Shown here piece after piece: positions 1 to 9,742 of a stretch of DNA of 64,000 bases; positions within the stretch are counted from its first letter, which is position 1, and each line of letters begins with the position of its first letter. Under the pieces are notes generated by a model. The model was not told where the DNA came from and searched no databases. It saw nothing but the letters and a program-made list of their open reading frames with translations. Location of the stretch: assembly GCA_003144015.1 (NCBI GenBank), contig QFWS01000005.1, positions 124,001-188,000 on the forward strand. The letters run 5' to 3'. The stretch comes from Flavobacteriaceae bacterium LYZ1037. Lineage in GTDB: Bacteria > Bacteroidota > Bacteroidia > Flavobacteriales > Flavobacteriaceae. Both the position numbers and the translations under genes were made by a program.

Positions 1-24
1 GAAAAACTTTAATTTTTCTGGTTT

Positions 25-1092
25 CTAATAATACATAAACGTTACTAACCCTACAATAATTGCTGCAAAAGGTAATACCATCATCAAAAAGGTAAAAGAC
101 ACCACACTACATTTAAAAAAACTTACAAACCAACCTTGTTGATAAAAACGTCTTAAAGCAACATATAGATAGAAAAACGAAGACCAAATAATAAGCCAAT
201 CTATCCAGTCTGGAATATCCAAAATAAAGTTGACTCCTATAATGATGCTAAACAACATAAATAGGAAGGAGAAAAAGTAAAAACTAAATACTAGATGATG
301 TGCAAATGTACCACGTCTCCAATAAAAGATTTTTAAAAGCAATGCGAAAATTGGCAACAAGATAAACATAGCTAAAGGGATACTATCGTAAAAAGCACCT
401 AACAAACTGCCTCCATCACGTTTTTTATAGAATTTAAGCATTTGAGCATACAAGCGTCGTTTAAAAGAACCTGCATCTTCCTCTAAACCCATAGCCTTAT
501 AAATTTCTTGATCTGTTGCTCCTGTTTCAATTAAAGAGTCCACTTTCTTTTCATCAAAATCAAAACTTAAATCTTTAGAATTAGAACTCAAGTCGTTTTT
601 AAGCACTGAGTCTAAAACTTTTAATTCAGCTTCATCCATACCAATTACTTTCTGTTTATCTTTTAATGGCTTTAGTAAATTCTCAATATCTAAAGAATCC
701 ATTTCAGGCTTCATAATTATTGAATCATTTAAAAGAGGTTTATCAAATGTTTTCTTTAATTCCTTATCTAATTTTTCAGTTTGAGGACGAACTAAAATAG
801 TGAATAAAAAGAAAAATATGACAGATATAAACAAATACATCTGAGCTGGATGTAAATATAATAGGCGTTTACCTTCAATAAATTTACTAGCTAAATAACC
901 TGGTTTAATTAATAAAGGAATAAAACTCTTAAAAAAACGCGCATCAAAAGAAAAATAATTACTTATGGTGTTATAAAATAACACACCAATGGTTAATTCA
1001 TCTTTAGATTTTTGCCCACAATGAGGACAAAAGGAAAAATCTTCTTCAAAAGATTGTTCGCAATTTTTACAAGTAATTTGGTTGGTTGACAT
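25..1092 (-). CDS. DUF3667-like zinc-ribbon membrane protein
   Basis: A 355-residue protein of unknown function. Residues 9-27 form a zinc ribbon with two CxxC pairs (CKNC and CPHC). Hydrophobic segments follow near residues 83-103, and several more fill the last 120 residues, so the protein should be inner-membrane with a cytosolic N-terminal ribbon. The middle (about 110-215) is charged and probably soluble. The layout matches the DUF3667 group common in Flavobacteriaceae, whose role is not known. It starts with ATG and lies 35 bp after the start-side neighbour's end, so it may be read with the deformylase-like gene upstream. Confidence 0.75.
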   Translation of the reverse strand: MSTNQITCKNCEQSFEEDFSFCPHCGQKSKDELTIGVLFYNTISNYFSFDARFFKSFIPLLIKPGYLASKFIEGKRLLYLHPAQMYLFISVIFFFLFTILVRPQTEKLDKELKKTFDKPLLNDSIIMKPEMDSLDIENLLKPLKDKQKVIGMDEAELKVLDSVLKNDLSSNSKDLSFDFDEKKVDSLIETGATDQEIYKAMGLEEDAGSFKRRLYAQMLKFYKKRDGGSLLGAFYDSIPLAMFILLPIFALLLKIFYWRRGTFAHHLVFSFYFFSFLFMLFSIIIGVNFILDIPDWIDWLIIWSSFFYLYVALRRFYQQGWFVSFFKCSVVSFTFLMMVLPFAAIIVGLVTFMYY

Positions 1093-1127
1093 TTTTTAAA
1101 AATTGGTTTTATAAATGTAAAAAAAAA

Positions 1128-1775
1128 TTATTCAGAGTCTTTTACTTCCTTTTTTAAATGATCTAAATATAAAATACCATTTAAATGATCGATTTCATGT
1201 TGGAAAATAACCGATGTAAACCCTTCAACAGTTTCCGTTTTATGTATATTCTCCATGGTATCATATTCAATTTCGATGGAATAAGAACGATTATATAATG
1301 TTTCTGACCTATTTGGAATTGATAAACAACCTTCGGTATATGTTTGCTTTTGTTCTGAATACTCAATTATTTTTGGATTTAAATAAACCTCAAAAGGAAA
1401 CTCCTCTTTATCAAATCTCTGTACCCAAATAATATTTTTTAAAATGCCTACTTGTGGTGCTGCAATTCCTACACCCAAAGACATACTATCTCTAACGGTT
1501 CTATACAATCTTTTTACAAAATTTTGAAGCACAAGATCGTTTGGATTAGCCTTAACAGAAGTGCTTCTTGTTCTTAATAATAGTGAATCTGATTTCGAGT
1601 TAATTTTAAACACACGCATAGGAATGGCGCTATCTGCTTGCATGATGAGGGCTATTTCACTTTTTGAAAAAGATGTTTTTACAACTGATTTGTCACTTAC
1701 ATTCTTTGTACTTGAACAAGCACTTATTGCTAGACATAAGATACATGCCACAATATATTTAAAACCAATCTTCAT
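1128..1775 (-). CDS. Exported lipoprotein with peptide deformylase domain
   Basis: A 215-residue peptide-deformylase-fold protein. All three family motifs are present: GVGIAAPQ at 101-108, EGCLS at 148-152 and HEIDH at 193-197. The metal ligands Cys150, His193 and His197 and the catalytic Glu194 are therefore intact. Unlike the cytosolic enzyme that removes formyl from new proteins, it begins with a lipoprotein signal peptide whose lipobox ends at Cys20 (AISAC). This predicts a lipid-anchored protein outside the cytosol. Its start abuts the stop of the upstream phosphatase gene with no gap, so the two are probably one transcript. The fold call is firm; the extracytoplasmic substrate is unknown. 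Confidence 0.85.
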   Translation of the reverse strand: MKIGFKYIVACILCLAISACSSTKNVSDKSVVKTSFSKSEIALIMQADSAIPMRVFKINSKSDSLLLRTRSTSVKANPNDLVLQNFVKRLYRTVRDSMSLGVGIAAPQVGILKNIIWVQRFDKEEFPFEVYLNPKIIEYSEQKQTYTEGCLSIPNRSETLYNRSYSIEIEYDTMENIHKTETVEGFTSVIFQHEIDHLNGILYLDHLKKEVKDSE

Positions 1776-2879
1776 TTATTCGCTTTTTATTATGTTTTCA
1801 TCTTTTATTTCAAAAAACATTTCATTCCCTTCTTTGGTTCCTCTTTTATAGATTTTACCATCAATTAATAATACCTCCCCATATAGACCATTTTTTATGC
1901 TTGAATCTACGCCAAATATTTTTTGGTTGTAAAGCTGCACAACTTCTTCGTTTGAACAGTGTCCAACAATTATATGTTCTGAATCTGCTTGTCTTAATAT
2001 AGCTATTATCTCAGAATCTGTGAGGTTATCATTAAAATAACCACGATACCAAATAGGCCCCTTAGATCTATAATAATCTTCATAAAATGACGTCGCTTTT
2101 AATTGCTCTTTAGAAATATCGATGGATTCTCTCATGAGTTTATTAACGTTTTCAATATTATAACCCAAGTCTAAGAAAGTTTTGGATAAACCTCCATGAA
2201 CATAGGTGTCTTTATTAATTTTAAGAACTGTAGGTTTAGATCTTAACCATCTTCCTAAAACGGTTTGGTTACTAAATAAATCTGTATAATTCGTTTCAAG
2301 CAATTGAGATGTTAGTTGATATTTTTTATGAATATACCTTAAATCTTTATGCAAGACCATATATTCATGATTCCCTAAAAGCACATGTACTTTACCACCA
2401 CTTTTTTCTGCTTGTTTTTCTAAATGATACAAAAACCAGAGTGTTTCAGTTACTTTTGGACCACGATCGAAAATATCACCGACAATGACCAAATGGCCAT
2501 TGTTTAGATTCCAATTTAAATCGTTGGTAATAACATGATTGTTTTTTAAAATTTCTATGGCTAAATCAAATTGACCATGAATATCACTTAGTGCTACGAT
2601 TCTAGAATTGGTTTTAAAAACAGATGATTCTGAAATAAACTCTGTTTGAAAAGCATTCAATGGCAGTTCTTTTACTTGTACTTTTCCATCGACAATTCTT
2701 TTGTCAATCAATTTATCAGATTCTATAAACACATAAGGTCCATCGTTAATATTAAGTGTGTCTTCAAGTTTCTCGGTTTCATTTTCTAAAACGGAACCCT
2801 TTAAATTTTGCGATAGAGAACTTAAAGACAGTAAAAAACAAATTAATAAAAACGTTGTTGCTTTTGAAGTGAAATTCAT
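1776..2879 (-). CDS. Secreted PPP-type metallophosphoesterase
   Basis: A 367-residue calcineurin-like phosphoesterase of the PPP (Ser/Thr phosphatase) type. A signal peptide covers about residues 1-23. Metal and catalytic motifs are in order: SDIHGQ (Asp99, His101), GDIFDRG (134-140) and GNHEYM (169-174), with a later HGG near 225 and GHC near 305. Substrate cannot be told from sequence; bacterial members act on phosphoproteins or small phosphoesters. The signal peptide places it in the periplasm or outside. It is the first gene of a pair with the deformylase-like lipoprotein, with zero spacing. Confidence 0.85.
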   Translation of the reverse strand: MNFTSKATTFLLICFLLSLSSLSQNLKGSVLENETEKLEDTLNINDGPYVFIESDKLIDKRIVDGKVQVKELPLNAFQTEFISESSVFKTNSRIVALSDIHGQFDLAIEILKNNHVITNDLNWNLNNGHLVIVGDIFDRGPKVTETLWFLYHLEKQAEKSGGKVHVLLGNHEYMVLHKDLRYIHKKYQLTSQLLETNYTDLFSNQTVLGRWLRSKPTVLKINKDTYVHGGLSKTFLDLGYNIENVNKLMRESIDISKEQLKATSFYEDYYRSKGPIWYRGYFNDNLTDSEIIAILRQADSEHIIVGHCSNEEVVQLYNQKIFGVDSSIKNGLYGEVLLIDGKIYKRGTKEGNEMFFEIKDENIIKSE

Positions 2880-3085
2880 TGTAAAATCTATTAATAATTT
2901 ATGAGTGTACTAATTTAATCATTATTTTTTGAGTAATATCAAAAGTAATGTATTAGTAACCAGAACAAAATAGCAGTTTTTATACTTCTTATTTTCAGAT
3001 AATTAGGTCAAACACTCGGTTGCAAAATTATTTTTGGCATGTTGTTTGTTTTATACTTAGCAAGTTTCATTTAAATCAAACAATT

Positions 3086-4129
3086 ATGAAAAAAAATCTA
3101 TTATTAATAACAGTATTGATCCTTGGAGGATTATCTGTTAGTGCTACAACTACCAACAAACCAAGCCACGTTGATAATGCAACAACTTTGAGAGGTTACG
3201 GTAATTCTTTCATATTTGTTGAAAATGGCGTAGAATTTTCCATTTTTCCAGATGGCCAATTCGATTTTTATATGCCATCTTATGGACCTAACGTAAACGT
3301 GTCTGCCCCAGGAATTAGCATCAGTTTTAATTCTGGTTATGATTATAATCCGTTTTTACAATACGATGAGTTTGGTGCCATTATTCAAGTGGAACATGTG
3401 CCAGTTTATTACGATTATTATGGGCGCGTAAGTCAAATTGGTAACGTATTTATAAACTATAATAGTTTTGGTTATGTAACACGTATTGGAGGTCTTTATA
3501 TTCATTACAACCCATATAGACGATATTCTCATTATACGGGATTCATCAATGCTTATAATCCGTATTATGTTTATAGACCTTGGCATACTTACTATAGAGT
3601 TCCTGCCTATAACCATTGTGTGGTTTATAACAAACCTTACAGAAAATATTATAAACCTGTAAGATATACATATGCCAAACCTTATGCTAATAATTACAGA
3701 CGTACAACTGCTGTTGCAAGTAGAAGAGGTACGACAGTAACTAGACGAAGTGAGTTAGCTACAAGACCTACTAAGTCAAATAATATCTCTAGACAAGATG
3801 TAAGACGAGATGTAGGGACTGTAAAACCAAGAACTAGAAATCAGGTAGCTACTAAACCCAATAGATCTGAGAATATTTACAGATCACGTGAAAGTTCAAA
3901 AATGAACACGTCTAGAGTAAATAGTCGAGAAAATACTAAATCTAGAAAAAGTTCGACAGTTAAGTCTAGTCCTGTTGCTACTAAACTAAGAACGCAAACT
4001 AGAGACCATAGTAAAACAAGAGTTGTAAAAAATAATGCTCCTGAAAGAAAACCAAAGACTTTAAATAATCGTACATATAATAAGAGTAACAACAGACAAG
4101 TTGCTTCAAACACAAGAAACAAAAGATAA
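3086..4129 (+). CDS. Secreted repeat protein with basic C-terminal tail
   Basis: I do not recognise a named family. The ATG at 3086 is preferred over an in-frame TTG at 3020 because it opens directly on a signal peptide ending near Ala20. Residues 93-140 hold three tandem 16-residue repeats, each starting Tyr-Asp/Asn and with Gly at the fifth position (starts Y93, Y109, Y125). A Tyr-rich stretch follows to about 205. The last 140 residues are rich in Arg, Lys, Ser, Thr and Asn and very basic, likely disordered. The parts suggest a small beta-structured exported domain with a tail that could bind polyanions such as polysaccharide or DNA. That role is inference. Confidence 0.75.
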   Translation: MKKNLLLITVLILGGLSVSATTTNKPSHVDNATTLRGYGNSFIFVENGVEFSIFPDGQFDFYMPSYGPNVNVSAPGISISFNSGYDYNPFLQYDEFGAIIQVEHVPVYYDYYGRVSQIGNVFINYNSFGYVTRIGGLYIHYNPYRRYSHYTGFINAYNPYYVYRPWHTYYRVPAYNHCVVYNKPYRKYYKPVRYTYAKPYANNYRRTTAVASRRGTTVTRRSELATRPTKSNNISRQDVRRDVGTVKPRTRNQVATKPNRSENIYRSRESSKMNTSRVNSRENTKSRKSSTVKSSPVATKLRTQTRDHSKTRVVKNNAPERKPKTLNNRTYNKSNNRQVASNTRNKR

Positions 4130-4212
4130 TTAGATTTTGGTTGGTTAGTTGGAAAGTCCTGCAAGTAGTTTGCCTCAAAGCAACGTTGTGGGATTTTCCT
4201 TTTTATACTTAT

Positions 4213-5676
4213 TTACTTACGACTTCTTCTAAAGATTTTATTAATCAACGATGAAATATCATCCGACAGATTAAGAGTATAAACCAAAACGCCATAACTT
4301 AAAGAAATCAAGATACTTTTAAGAGCAATATTTATTATTGGATGAAATGGAAAATCCCAAAAATAGAACACTCCTAAACTCACCAATAAAAGCACAATAA
4401 CCTTTACGGTATTAGCTGAAAATGGCAACATTTTAAATTTACTATATACAAAAGCTATTTTTGAAATATTATAAATAAGAATTGCAATAAACGTAGCAAA
4501 AGCAGCTCCGTTAATTCCGTATAATGGAATAAAAATAATATTTAAAACCACAGTTAAAGCAGCTAGAAAAACTCCTAAAACCAAGACCATTCTATAATAA
4601 TCACTATTAAAAAGTATGGCATTATTATTCCCTAGTAAACTATCTAAAAGTTTCGTAACACCTATAATAAACACGACGATTAAGCCATCGACATAATTTT
4701 CGTTAATAAGTTTATAAAGTTCATTGATGTTTAAAATAATTAACAGAAAAATAAATCCACTAATAATAAATAAGGTTAACGAACTTTTTTGATATAGTAT
4801 TTTTAAATCTACTTTATTTTTTTCGTTTAAAAGTTTAGCTGTTAAAGGATTTACAATTTGATACATGGATCGATACGGAACACCAATAACTGTTGCTATA
4901 TAAATGGCTACTCCATAATAAGCAACATTCTCAATAGCTTCATAACGATTAATCATAAACTTATCGATCTCTAAAATAACATTAGCAACAGATCCTGCAA
5001 CAATTATTAAAGTGGTGTATTTTAAAACAGCAGAAAGGTTCGGAATTCTTTCAAATTTTAACTTTGGAAAACGTAAACTGAACGCATAAAGTTTCATAAT
5101 TAGCATTCGTAAAATATAAACACCAACAACACTGTATATAAATTGATTGATGGTAAGATAGCCAGCATAAAGAATTAAAAGCAAAATAGTAATGCACAAT
5201 CGGTGGAAAACCTCTTTCATGAAGTTACCAAAGACCGTTTGCATTTGCACTTTAGACCAAGCGTAAAACACTTCAAAATAGGCAAAAGCGACAGCAGATA
5301 TATAAATTAGCCAAACATAATCGATAACAATTATATTGTCTCCAGCTAACCAGGTACTAATAAAGTCAAAAGCTAAACACCCAATTAAACCCATAGGAAT
5401 AATAACCAATAAAGGCAAAAACAACATCAAAGTTAAAAAGCTGTTCTGTGATTGTTTCGATTTGAAAGATGAATAAAACTTCACGATTGTATTATGAACC
5501 CCAAAAGCCATTAAAGGCATCATAATATTGGCTGTTGAAAATAAATAACTTACCAATCCAAAATACTCATCACTTAAAAAAGAGGTGTATAAAAACAGGA
5601 CATTAATTGCTCCTATACCAAAACCTAGATAGGTAATAACAGTATTCTTAATAGATTGATTGACTACAACTCCCAT
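4213..5676 (-). CDS. Polysaccharide flippase (Wzx/MATE-type)
   Basis: A 487-residue integral membrane protein with about 14 hydrophobic segments, fitting the polysaccharide transporter branch of the MOP flippase superfamily. Such proteins move lipid-linked oligosaccharides across the inner membrane. The start overlaps the end of the glycosyltransferase gene by 13 bp, which points to translational coupling. It is the last gene of the leftward DUF4834-YfhO-glycosyltransferase-flippase group. The substrate cannot be told from sequence. Confidence 0.85.
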   Translation of the reverse strand: MGVVVNQSIKNTVITYLGFGIGAINVLFLYTSFLSDEYFGLVSYLFSTANIMMPLMAFGVHNTIVKFYSSFKSKQSQNSFLTLMLFLPLLVIIPMGLIGCLAFDFISTWLAGDNIIVIDYVWLIYISAVAFAYFEVFYAWSKVQMQTVFGNFMKEVFHRLCITILLLILYAGYLTINQFIYSVVGVYILRMLIMKLYAFSLRFPKLKFERIPNLSAVLKYTTLIIVAGSVANVILEIDKFMINRYEAIENVAYYGVAIYIATVIGVPYRSMYQIVNPLTAKLLNEKNKVDLKILYQKSSLTLFIISGFIFLLIILNINELYKLINENYVDGLIVVFIIGVTKLLDSLLGNNNAILFNSDYYRMVLVLGVFLAALTVVLNIIFIPLYGINGAAFATFIAILIYNISKIAFVYSKFKMLPFSANTVKVIVLLLVSLGVFYFWDFPFHPIINIALKSILISLSYGVLVYTLNLSDDISSLINKIFRRSRK

Positions 5677-6956
5677 AAAATCAATTTAGATAAAGTTTCA
5701 GTTAAAGTCTTTCTATTATATTTTTGCAATCCAATGGCATGAGATTGCAAACTTCCATCTTGATAAGCTTTATAAAAGTTTAAAAGTGTGTTTTTTATAG
5801 CATCATGATCTTGATAGTTAAAGTAAGACCCCGTATTCGTATCTTTTATAACATTTTCAATATCCGATGCTTGTGGACCAATGGCTAAAATAGGTCTATT
5901 AGAAACCATATATTCAAACAGTTTTCCAGGAATAATACATTTAGTTTCTTCGGAATCTATTTCGATTAACAATAAGACTTGAGATTTTCTTTGAAATTCA
6001 ATAGCCTTATTATGTGCAACATAACTATGATTATTTATATAATTACTTAATCTATTATTTTTCAATGAATCTAACACCTCTTCACTTACTGATCCTATAA
6101 AATGAAGTTCAAAATCTTTTGCAAAATCTGCATGTTCTGCAACGAGTTCTTTTAGAACTTGCCAAAGAACCTCTGGGTTTCGTTTAGACAATAACGATCC
6201 AATATGCGCTATTGTAAATTTCTTATCTAATGGAGGAGTTCCTACCGAATTTCTATCATAACCATTCGTTATTACCGAAATGGGTTTATTGGTTATATTA
6301 GAAAACTCTTTCTTAGTAACCTGGCTTGTAACAATTACTTGATCTGCCGATTGAAGCACTTTTTTTTCTAAGTTTTTATGCTTTTGTTTTGCAAATTTAG
6401 TCAGTTTTAATTGTTTATGATACCCAATAGTTGTCCAAGGATCTCTAAAATCTGCAATCCACCTCACTCCTGCTCTTTTTTGTAATTCCATTCCAATAAG
6501 ATGCAAACTATGTGGTGGACCTGTTGTAATAATGGTTTTAATATTATAATCATTAATATAAGTGTCTAAATATTGGACAGATGGTCTTATCCAGCTTTTT
6601 CTAGCATCAGGAATAAAAAAATTACCTCTTACAAAGAGCATTAATTTTTCAATGGGTGTTTGTTGCTTTTTTTTCGGAATAATACCTTTACTAATAGTTT
6701 GAGATTTGCTCTTCGATAAAAATCCAGCAAACTTATAAGGTTCTTTTATAGGTTGCTTTATAATTGTTATGTCTTCTGAAACATCTTCTAAAAGTGTGTC
6801 ATCAATAATTGGATAGCTTGGGTTTGATGGCACATAAACAATAGGTTCAACCCCAAATTCAGGTAAATATTTTACAAATTTCAACCAACGTTGCACGCCT
6901 GGACCTCCAGCTGGTGGCCAATAATAAGCAATTATAAGAACCTTGGTTTTAGTCAT
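5664..6956 (-). CDS. Glycosyltransferase, GT4-like (GT-B fold)
   Basis: A 430-residue protein with a Rossmann-like N terminus that opens KVLIIAYYWPPAGGPGVQR, typical of the donor/acceptor cleft of GT4-type transferases. The C-terminal half has the pattern of a nucleotide-sugar domain: GKLFEYMVSNRPILAIG near 345-362, with the conserved Glu of the E-x7-E region. It likely adds a sugar to a surface polysaccharide or lipid-linked intermediate in the cytosol. It lies 27 bp after the YfhO gene and overlaps the flippase gene, so all three are probably one transcript. Confidence 0.85.
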   Translation of the reverse strand: MTKTKVLIIAYYWPPAGGPGVQRWLKFVKYLPEFGVEPIVYVPSNPSYPIIDDTLLEDVSEDITIIKQPIKEPYKFAGFLSKSKSQTISKGIIPKKKQQTPIEKLMLFVRGNFFIPDARKSWIRPSVQYLDTYINDYNIKTIITTGPPHSLHLIGMELQKRAGVRWIADFRDPWTTIGYHKQLKLTKFAKQKHKNLEKKVLQSADQVIVTSQVTKKEFSNITNKPISVITNGYDRNSVGTPPLDKKFTIAHIGSLLSKRNPEVLWQVLKELVAEHADFAKDFELHFIGSVSEEVLDSLKNNRLSNYINNHSYVAHNKAIEFQRKSQVLLLIEIDSEETKCIIPGKLFEYMVSNRPILAIGPQASDIENVIKDTNTGSYFNYQDHDAIKNTLLNFYKAYQDGSLQSHAIGLQKYNRKTLTETLSKLILWEL

Positions 6957-6983
6957 TTTTACTATTGTAAAGTCATAAAAAGG

Positions 6984-9419
6984 CTAATCTTTATTTTTTT
7001 TCTTAAAATTATAAAACAATCCTCCAAGAAGGAGTAAAACAAAAACGACAGAACTAGCTAGTGCAATATTGCTACCCGTTGTTATAACTTGTGGTTCAAA
7101 TTTAAATTCTATATCGTGTTTACCTGCTGGCACATTCATACCACGCAATAAATAATCAACACGGGAATGTGGTGTTAATTTACCATCTATATATGCGTTC
7201 CACCCATCTTTATAATATATTTCAGAAAAAACTGCAAAACCATCCACTGCACTTGATGATTTGTATTTTATATAATTAGGTTCGTATATTTCTACTGTGA
7301 TACTTGCAGTAGTATCTATCATGATATCTTCTTTCAAAAAAGAAGCATATTCGTCATCAGCCATCATAACTGCTACTCTTTTGGTATTTAAAGTATCAAG
7401 AACTAAAATTTCCTCATTAGCAGAATTCACCAGTTTTATGTTTTCTATAAACCAAGCATTTCCATTAGCATCTGGATTGGTATAAGGAAACGGGTTTCCT
7501 TCTTCATCTTCAGCTATAATGTATTTGGTATTCAACATATTTAACACATTGATGTTATTTTTAGAAATATAAAAATCAAATAACTCATCATAGCGTTTTA
7601 ACTTGGCAGCATGGTAACCTGTTAATGAATTATAAAAGTAGGATGCTTTGGCTGGAGCTCTTGAAACTAAATCGAAAACCCTAAAGTGCTCTGGGTCTTT
7701 CATAATGGCTTTGTCAACTTCTGTTGCTTGATAAGGTTTGCTCATTCTAATAGATGGCACAAAATCGTCGTTATTAACATAGCGTCTATCGACCCCAACT
7801 AAATCGATCAAGATTAAAATAGCAAAAGCCATAATCACTTTGGTTTCTGAAAGTTTCTTTTTCAAAAACACATAGATTATTCCAGCAGATAATAGCACTA
7901 ACACTAGAGTTCTTAATGTATCTTGTGTGAAGAATGCCTTTCTATCAGCGATAAGTGCATCCATAAATTGCTGCCCGTAATTCTGACGGTAATAACCATC
8001 GCTACCACCAACAAAATTGAAAAATGACGATTTAAACAAAAGAAAGATAACTGCTAAACCAGCTGTTATAATTACTGTAAATTTTAATGCTTTAAGCTTT
8101 TCTTCGTCTTTATGAAAATTATTAAACAACCTTACTAGTCCGAAAATTGCTAAAATAGGGATACACAATTCTAAAAGTACCTGTATAGAGCTTACTGCAC
8201 GAAACTTATTGTAAAGTGGTACATAATCTATAAAAAAGTCTGTTATAAATTTAAATGGCTGACTGTCTCCATAAGATAAAATGAGTGATAATAAACTACC
8301 TCCAACAAGCCACCATTTTAAGCGACCTTTCACTAAAAACAAGGCAAAAACAAACAAGAAAATAACAACAGCTCCTATATAAGCTGGCGCTTCAACTATG
8401 GTTTGTTTTCCCCAATAAGTAGGTGTTTGTTTAGTGTATTCTCTTGCTTCTAAAGGAGGAACTCCTTGTTTTAAAAAGAATTGATACGATTCAGAATCCT
8501 TCCCAACATCTTCATGACTTCCACCTCCTAAAAATCTAGGAATATATAGGTTAAAAGTTTCAAGAATGCCATAGCTATATTCAGTTATATAATCTCTATC
8601 TAGGCCAGTTGTAATTTCTTTTGGTGAACCATCCGGATGGATAGTTAATTCACTTTGACCACGTGTACTTTCTTTCGCGTATTCTTGAGTTGCTAAAATA
8701 TTTGTAGCATTTAATCCAATTGCTAAAATTACAGCTAAAACCAAAATTCCTACAGCCTTAAAATAATGAGGTATTTCTTGTTTTTTATAAGCATCTACTA
8801 AGTAAGCAATTCCTAGAATTAATACTAAAAGAAACAAATAATAAGTCATTTGAAAGTGATTCGTAACCAACTCCAAAGCCATGGCAATTGTTGTTAACAG
8901 GAACCCAAAAATATAACGCTTTCTAAAAGTTAATAAAATACCACTTAAAACCAATGGCATATAGGCAATAGCATGAGCTTTAGCATTATGTCCTACACCA
9001 AGTATAATAATAAGGTAGGTTGAAAAACCAAATGCAAGTGCACCAAGAGCTGCAAGTTTAAAGTCGACTTTTAAAACTAATAATAAGATGTAAAAGCCTA
9101 AGAAATATAAGAAAAGATAATCGGCTGGCCTTGGTAAAAATCGAAGTGTTAAATCGAGTTTTTTTATAAAGTTGTTAGGGTAATGTGCCCCTAATTGATA
9201 CGTTGGCATACCTCCAAAAGCACTATTTGTCCAATAGGTTTCCTCTCCTGTTGTTTGTTTAAAGTCTGTTTGTTGCTTAGACATGCCAATATAATGAACA
9301 ATATCACTTTGATATATGGCTTTTCCTTTTAAAACAGGACTAAAATATGCTAATGAAATAAATACAAATCCTAATAATACAAGGATGTGAGGTAGAAATT
9401 TTTTAAATGAAATTGGCAT
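6984..9419 (-). CDS. YfhO family multi-spanning membrane protein
   Basis: An 811-residue protein with about 13 membrane segments in the first 550 residues, a large soluble domain at about 560-780 and a last membrane helix at 785-803. This matches the YfhO (GT-C-like) family. In Firmicutes YfhO is linked to glycosylation of lipoteichoic acid; the Bacteroidota substrate is not known. An early Asp-containing loop (QSDIVHYIGM, near 38-47) sits where GT-C enzymes keep a catalytic acid. Its position before a GT4 enzyme and a flippase supports a role in surface glycan assembly. Confidence 0.85.
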   Translation of the reverse strand: MPISFKKFLPHILVLLGFVFISLAYFSPVLKGKAIYQSDIVHYIGMSKQQTDFKQTTGEETYWTNSAFGGMPTYQLGAHYPNNFIKKLDLTLRFLPRPADYLFLYFLGFYILLLVLKVDFKLAALGALAFGFSTYLIIILGVGHNAKAHAIAYMPLVLSGILLTFRKRYIFGFLLTTIAMALELVTNHFQMTYYLFLLVLILGIAYLVDAYKKQEIPHYFKAVGILVLAVILAIGLNATNILATQEYAKESTRGQSELTIHPDGSPKEITTGLDRDYITEYSYGILETFNLYIPRFLGGGSHEDVGKDSESYQFFLKQGVPPLEAREYTKQTPTYWGKQTIVEAPAYIGAVVIFLFVFALFLVKGRLKWWLVGGSLLSLILSYGDSQPFKFITDFFIDYVPLYNKFRAVSSIQVLLELCIPILAIFGLVRLFNNFHKDEEKLKALKFTVIITAGLAVIFLLFKSSFFNFVGGSDGYYRQNYGQQFMDALIADRKAFFTQDTLRTLVLVLLSAGIIYVFLKKKLSETKVIMAFAILILIDLVGVDRRYVNNDDFVPSIRMSKPYQATEVDKAIMKDPEHFRVFDLVSRAPAKASYFYNSLTGYHAAKLKRYDELFDFYISKNNINVLNMLNTKYIIAEDEEGNPFPYTNPDANGNAWFIENIKLVNSANEEILVLDTLNTKRVAVMMADDEYASFLKEDIMIDTTASITVEIYEPNYIKYKSSSAVDGFAVFSEIYYKDGWNAYIDGKLTPHSRVDYLLRGMNVPAGKHDIEFKFEPQVITTGSNIALASSVVFVLLLLGGLFYNFKKKNKD

Positions 9420-9448
9420 GAAGTAAAGTTATACAATGAAAGCGAAAA

Positions 9449-9727
9449 TTAATCAATTTCTTCGTAATCTACATATTCTCCTACCTTTTTATTTGAAGTT
9501 GGTTGTTGGGGTACTTTATCTATAGTGATTTCACCTTCTTTATTTTTTTCTTGTTTTGGCTGTTGGTATTGCCCAAATTGACCACCAAAACGCTCTTCGG
9601 CTTTTTTGGCAACATATTTCATTAAAAAAGGGGCAAAAATTCTAGAGAGTATTTTAATTCCGTAATAAATTAATAATATAATTAAAATAACTCTTAAAAC
9701 GCCTGTTATAGATGCATACTGTAGCAT
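9449..9727 (-). CDS. DUF4834 family small membrane protein
   Basis: A 92-residue protein with one membrane helix near the N terminus (about residues 8-26), then a basic patch (KYVAKKAEERFGG) and an acidic, polar tail. The ATG at 9727 is chosen; an in-frame TTG at 9745 would add six residues that do not match the family pattern. It lies 29 bp upstream of the YfhO gene and is the first gene of that leftward operon, with a TATTTTTG promoter box just upstream. No function is known for DUF4834. Confidence 0.8.
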   Translation of the reverse strand: MLQYASITGVLRVILIILLIYYGIKILSRIFAPFLMKYVAKKAEERFGGQFGQYQQPKQEKNKEGEITIDKVPQQPTSNKKVGEYVDYEEID

Positions 9728-9742
9728 AAATATATTTTTAAA

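Noticed and set aside
3020-3085. Upstream TTG start for the repeat protein
   Set aside because: The ATG at 3086 opens directly on a signal peptide; the extra residues would bury it.
3362-3505. DNA tandem repeat or CRISPR-like array
   Set aside because: The period is at protein level only; the DNA copies differ and there are no spacers.
3356-3616. Open frame opposite the 16-residue repeats
   Set aside because: Antisense of the repeat region, without support of its own.
3877-4164. Hydrophobic open frame opposite the basic tail of the repeat protein
   Set aside because: A run of Leu and Val arises from the complement of Lys/Arg/Asn codons; no start context or partner.
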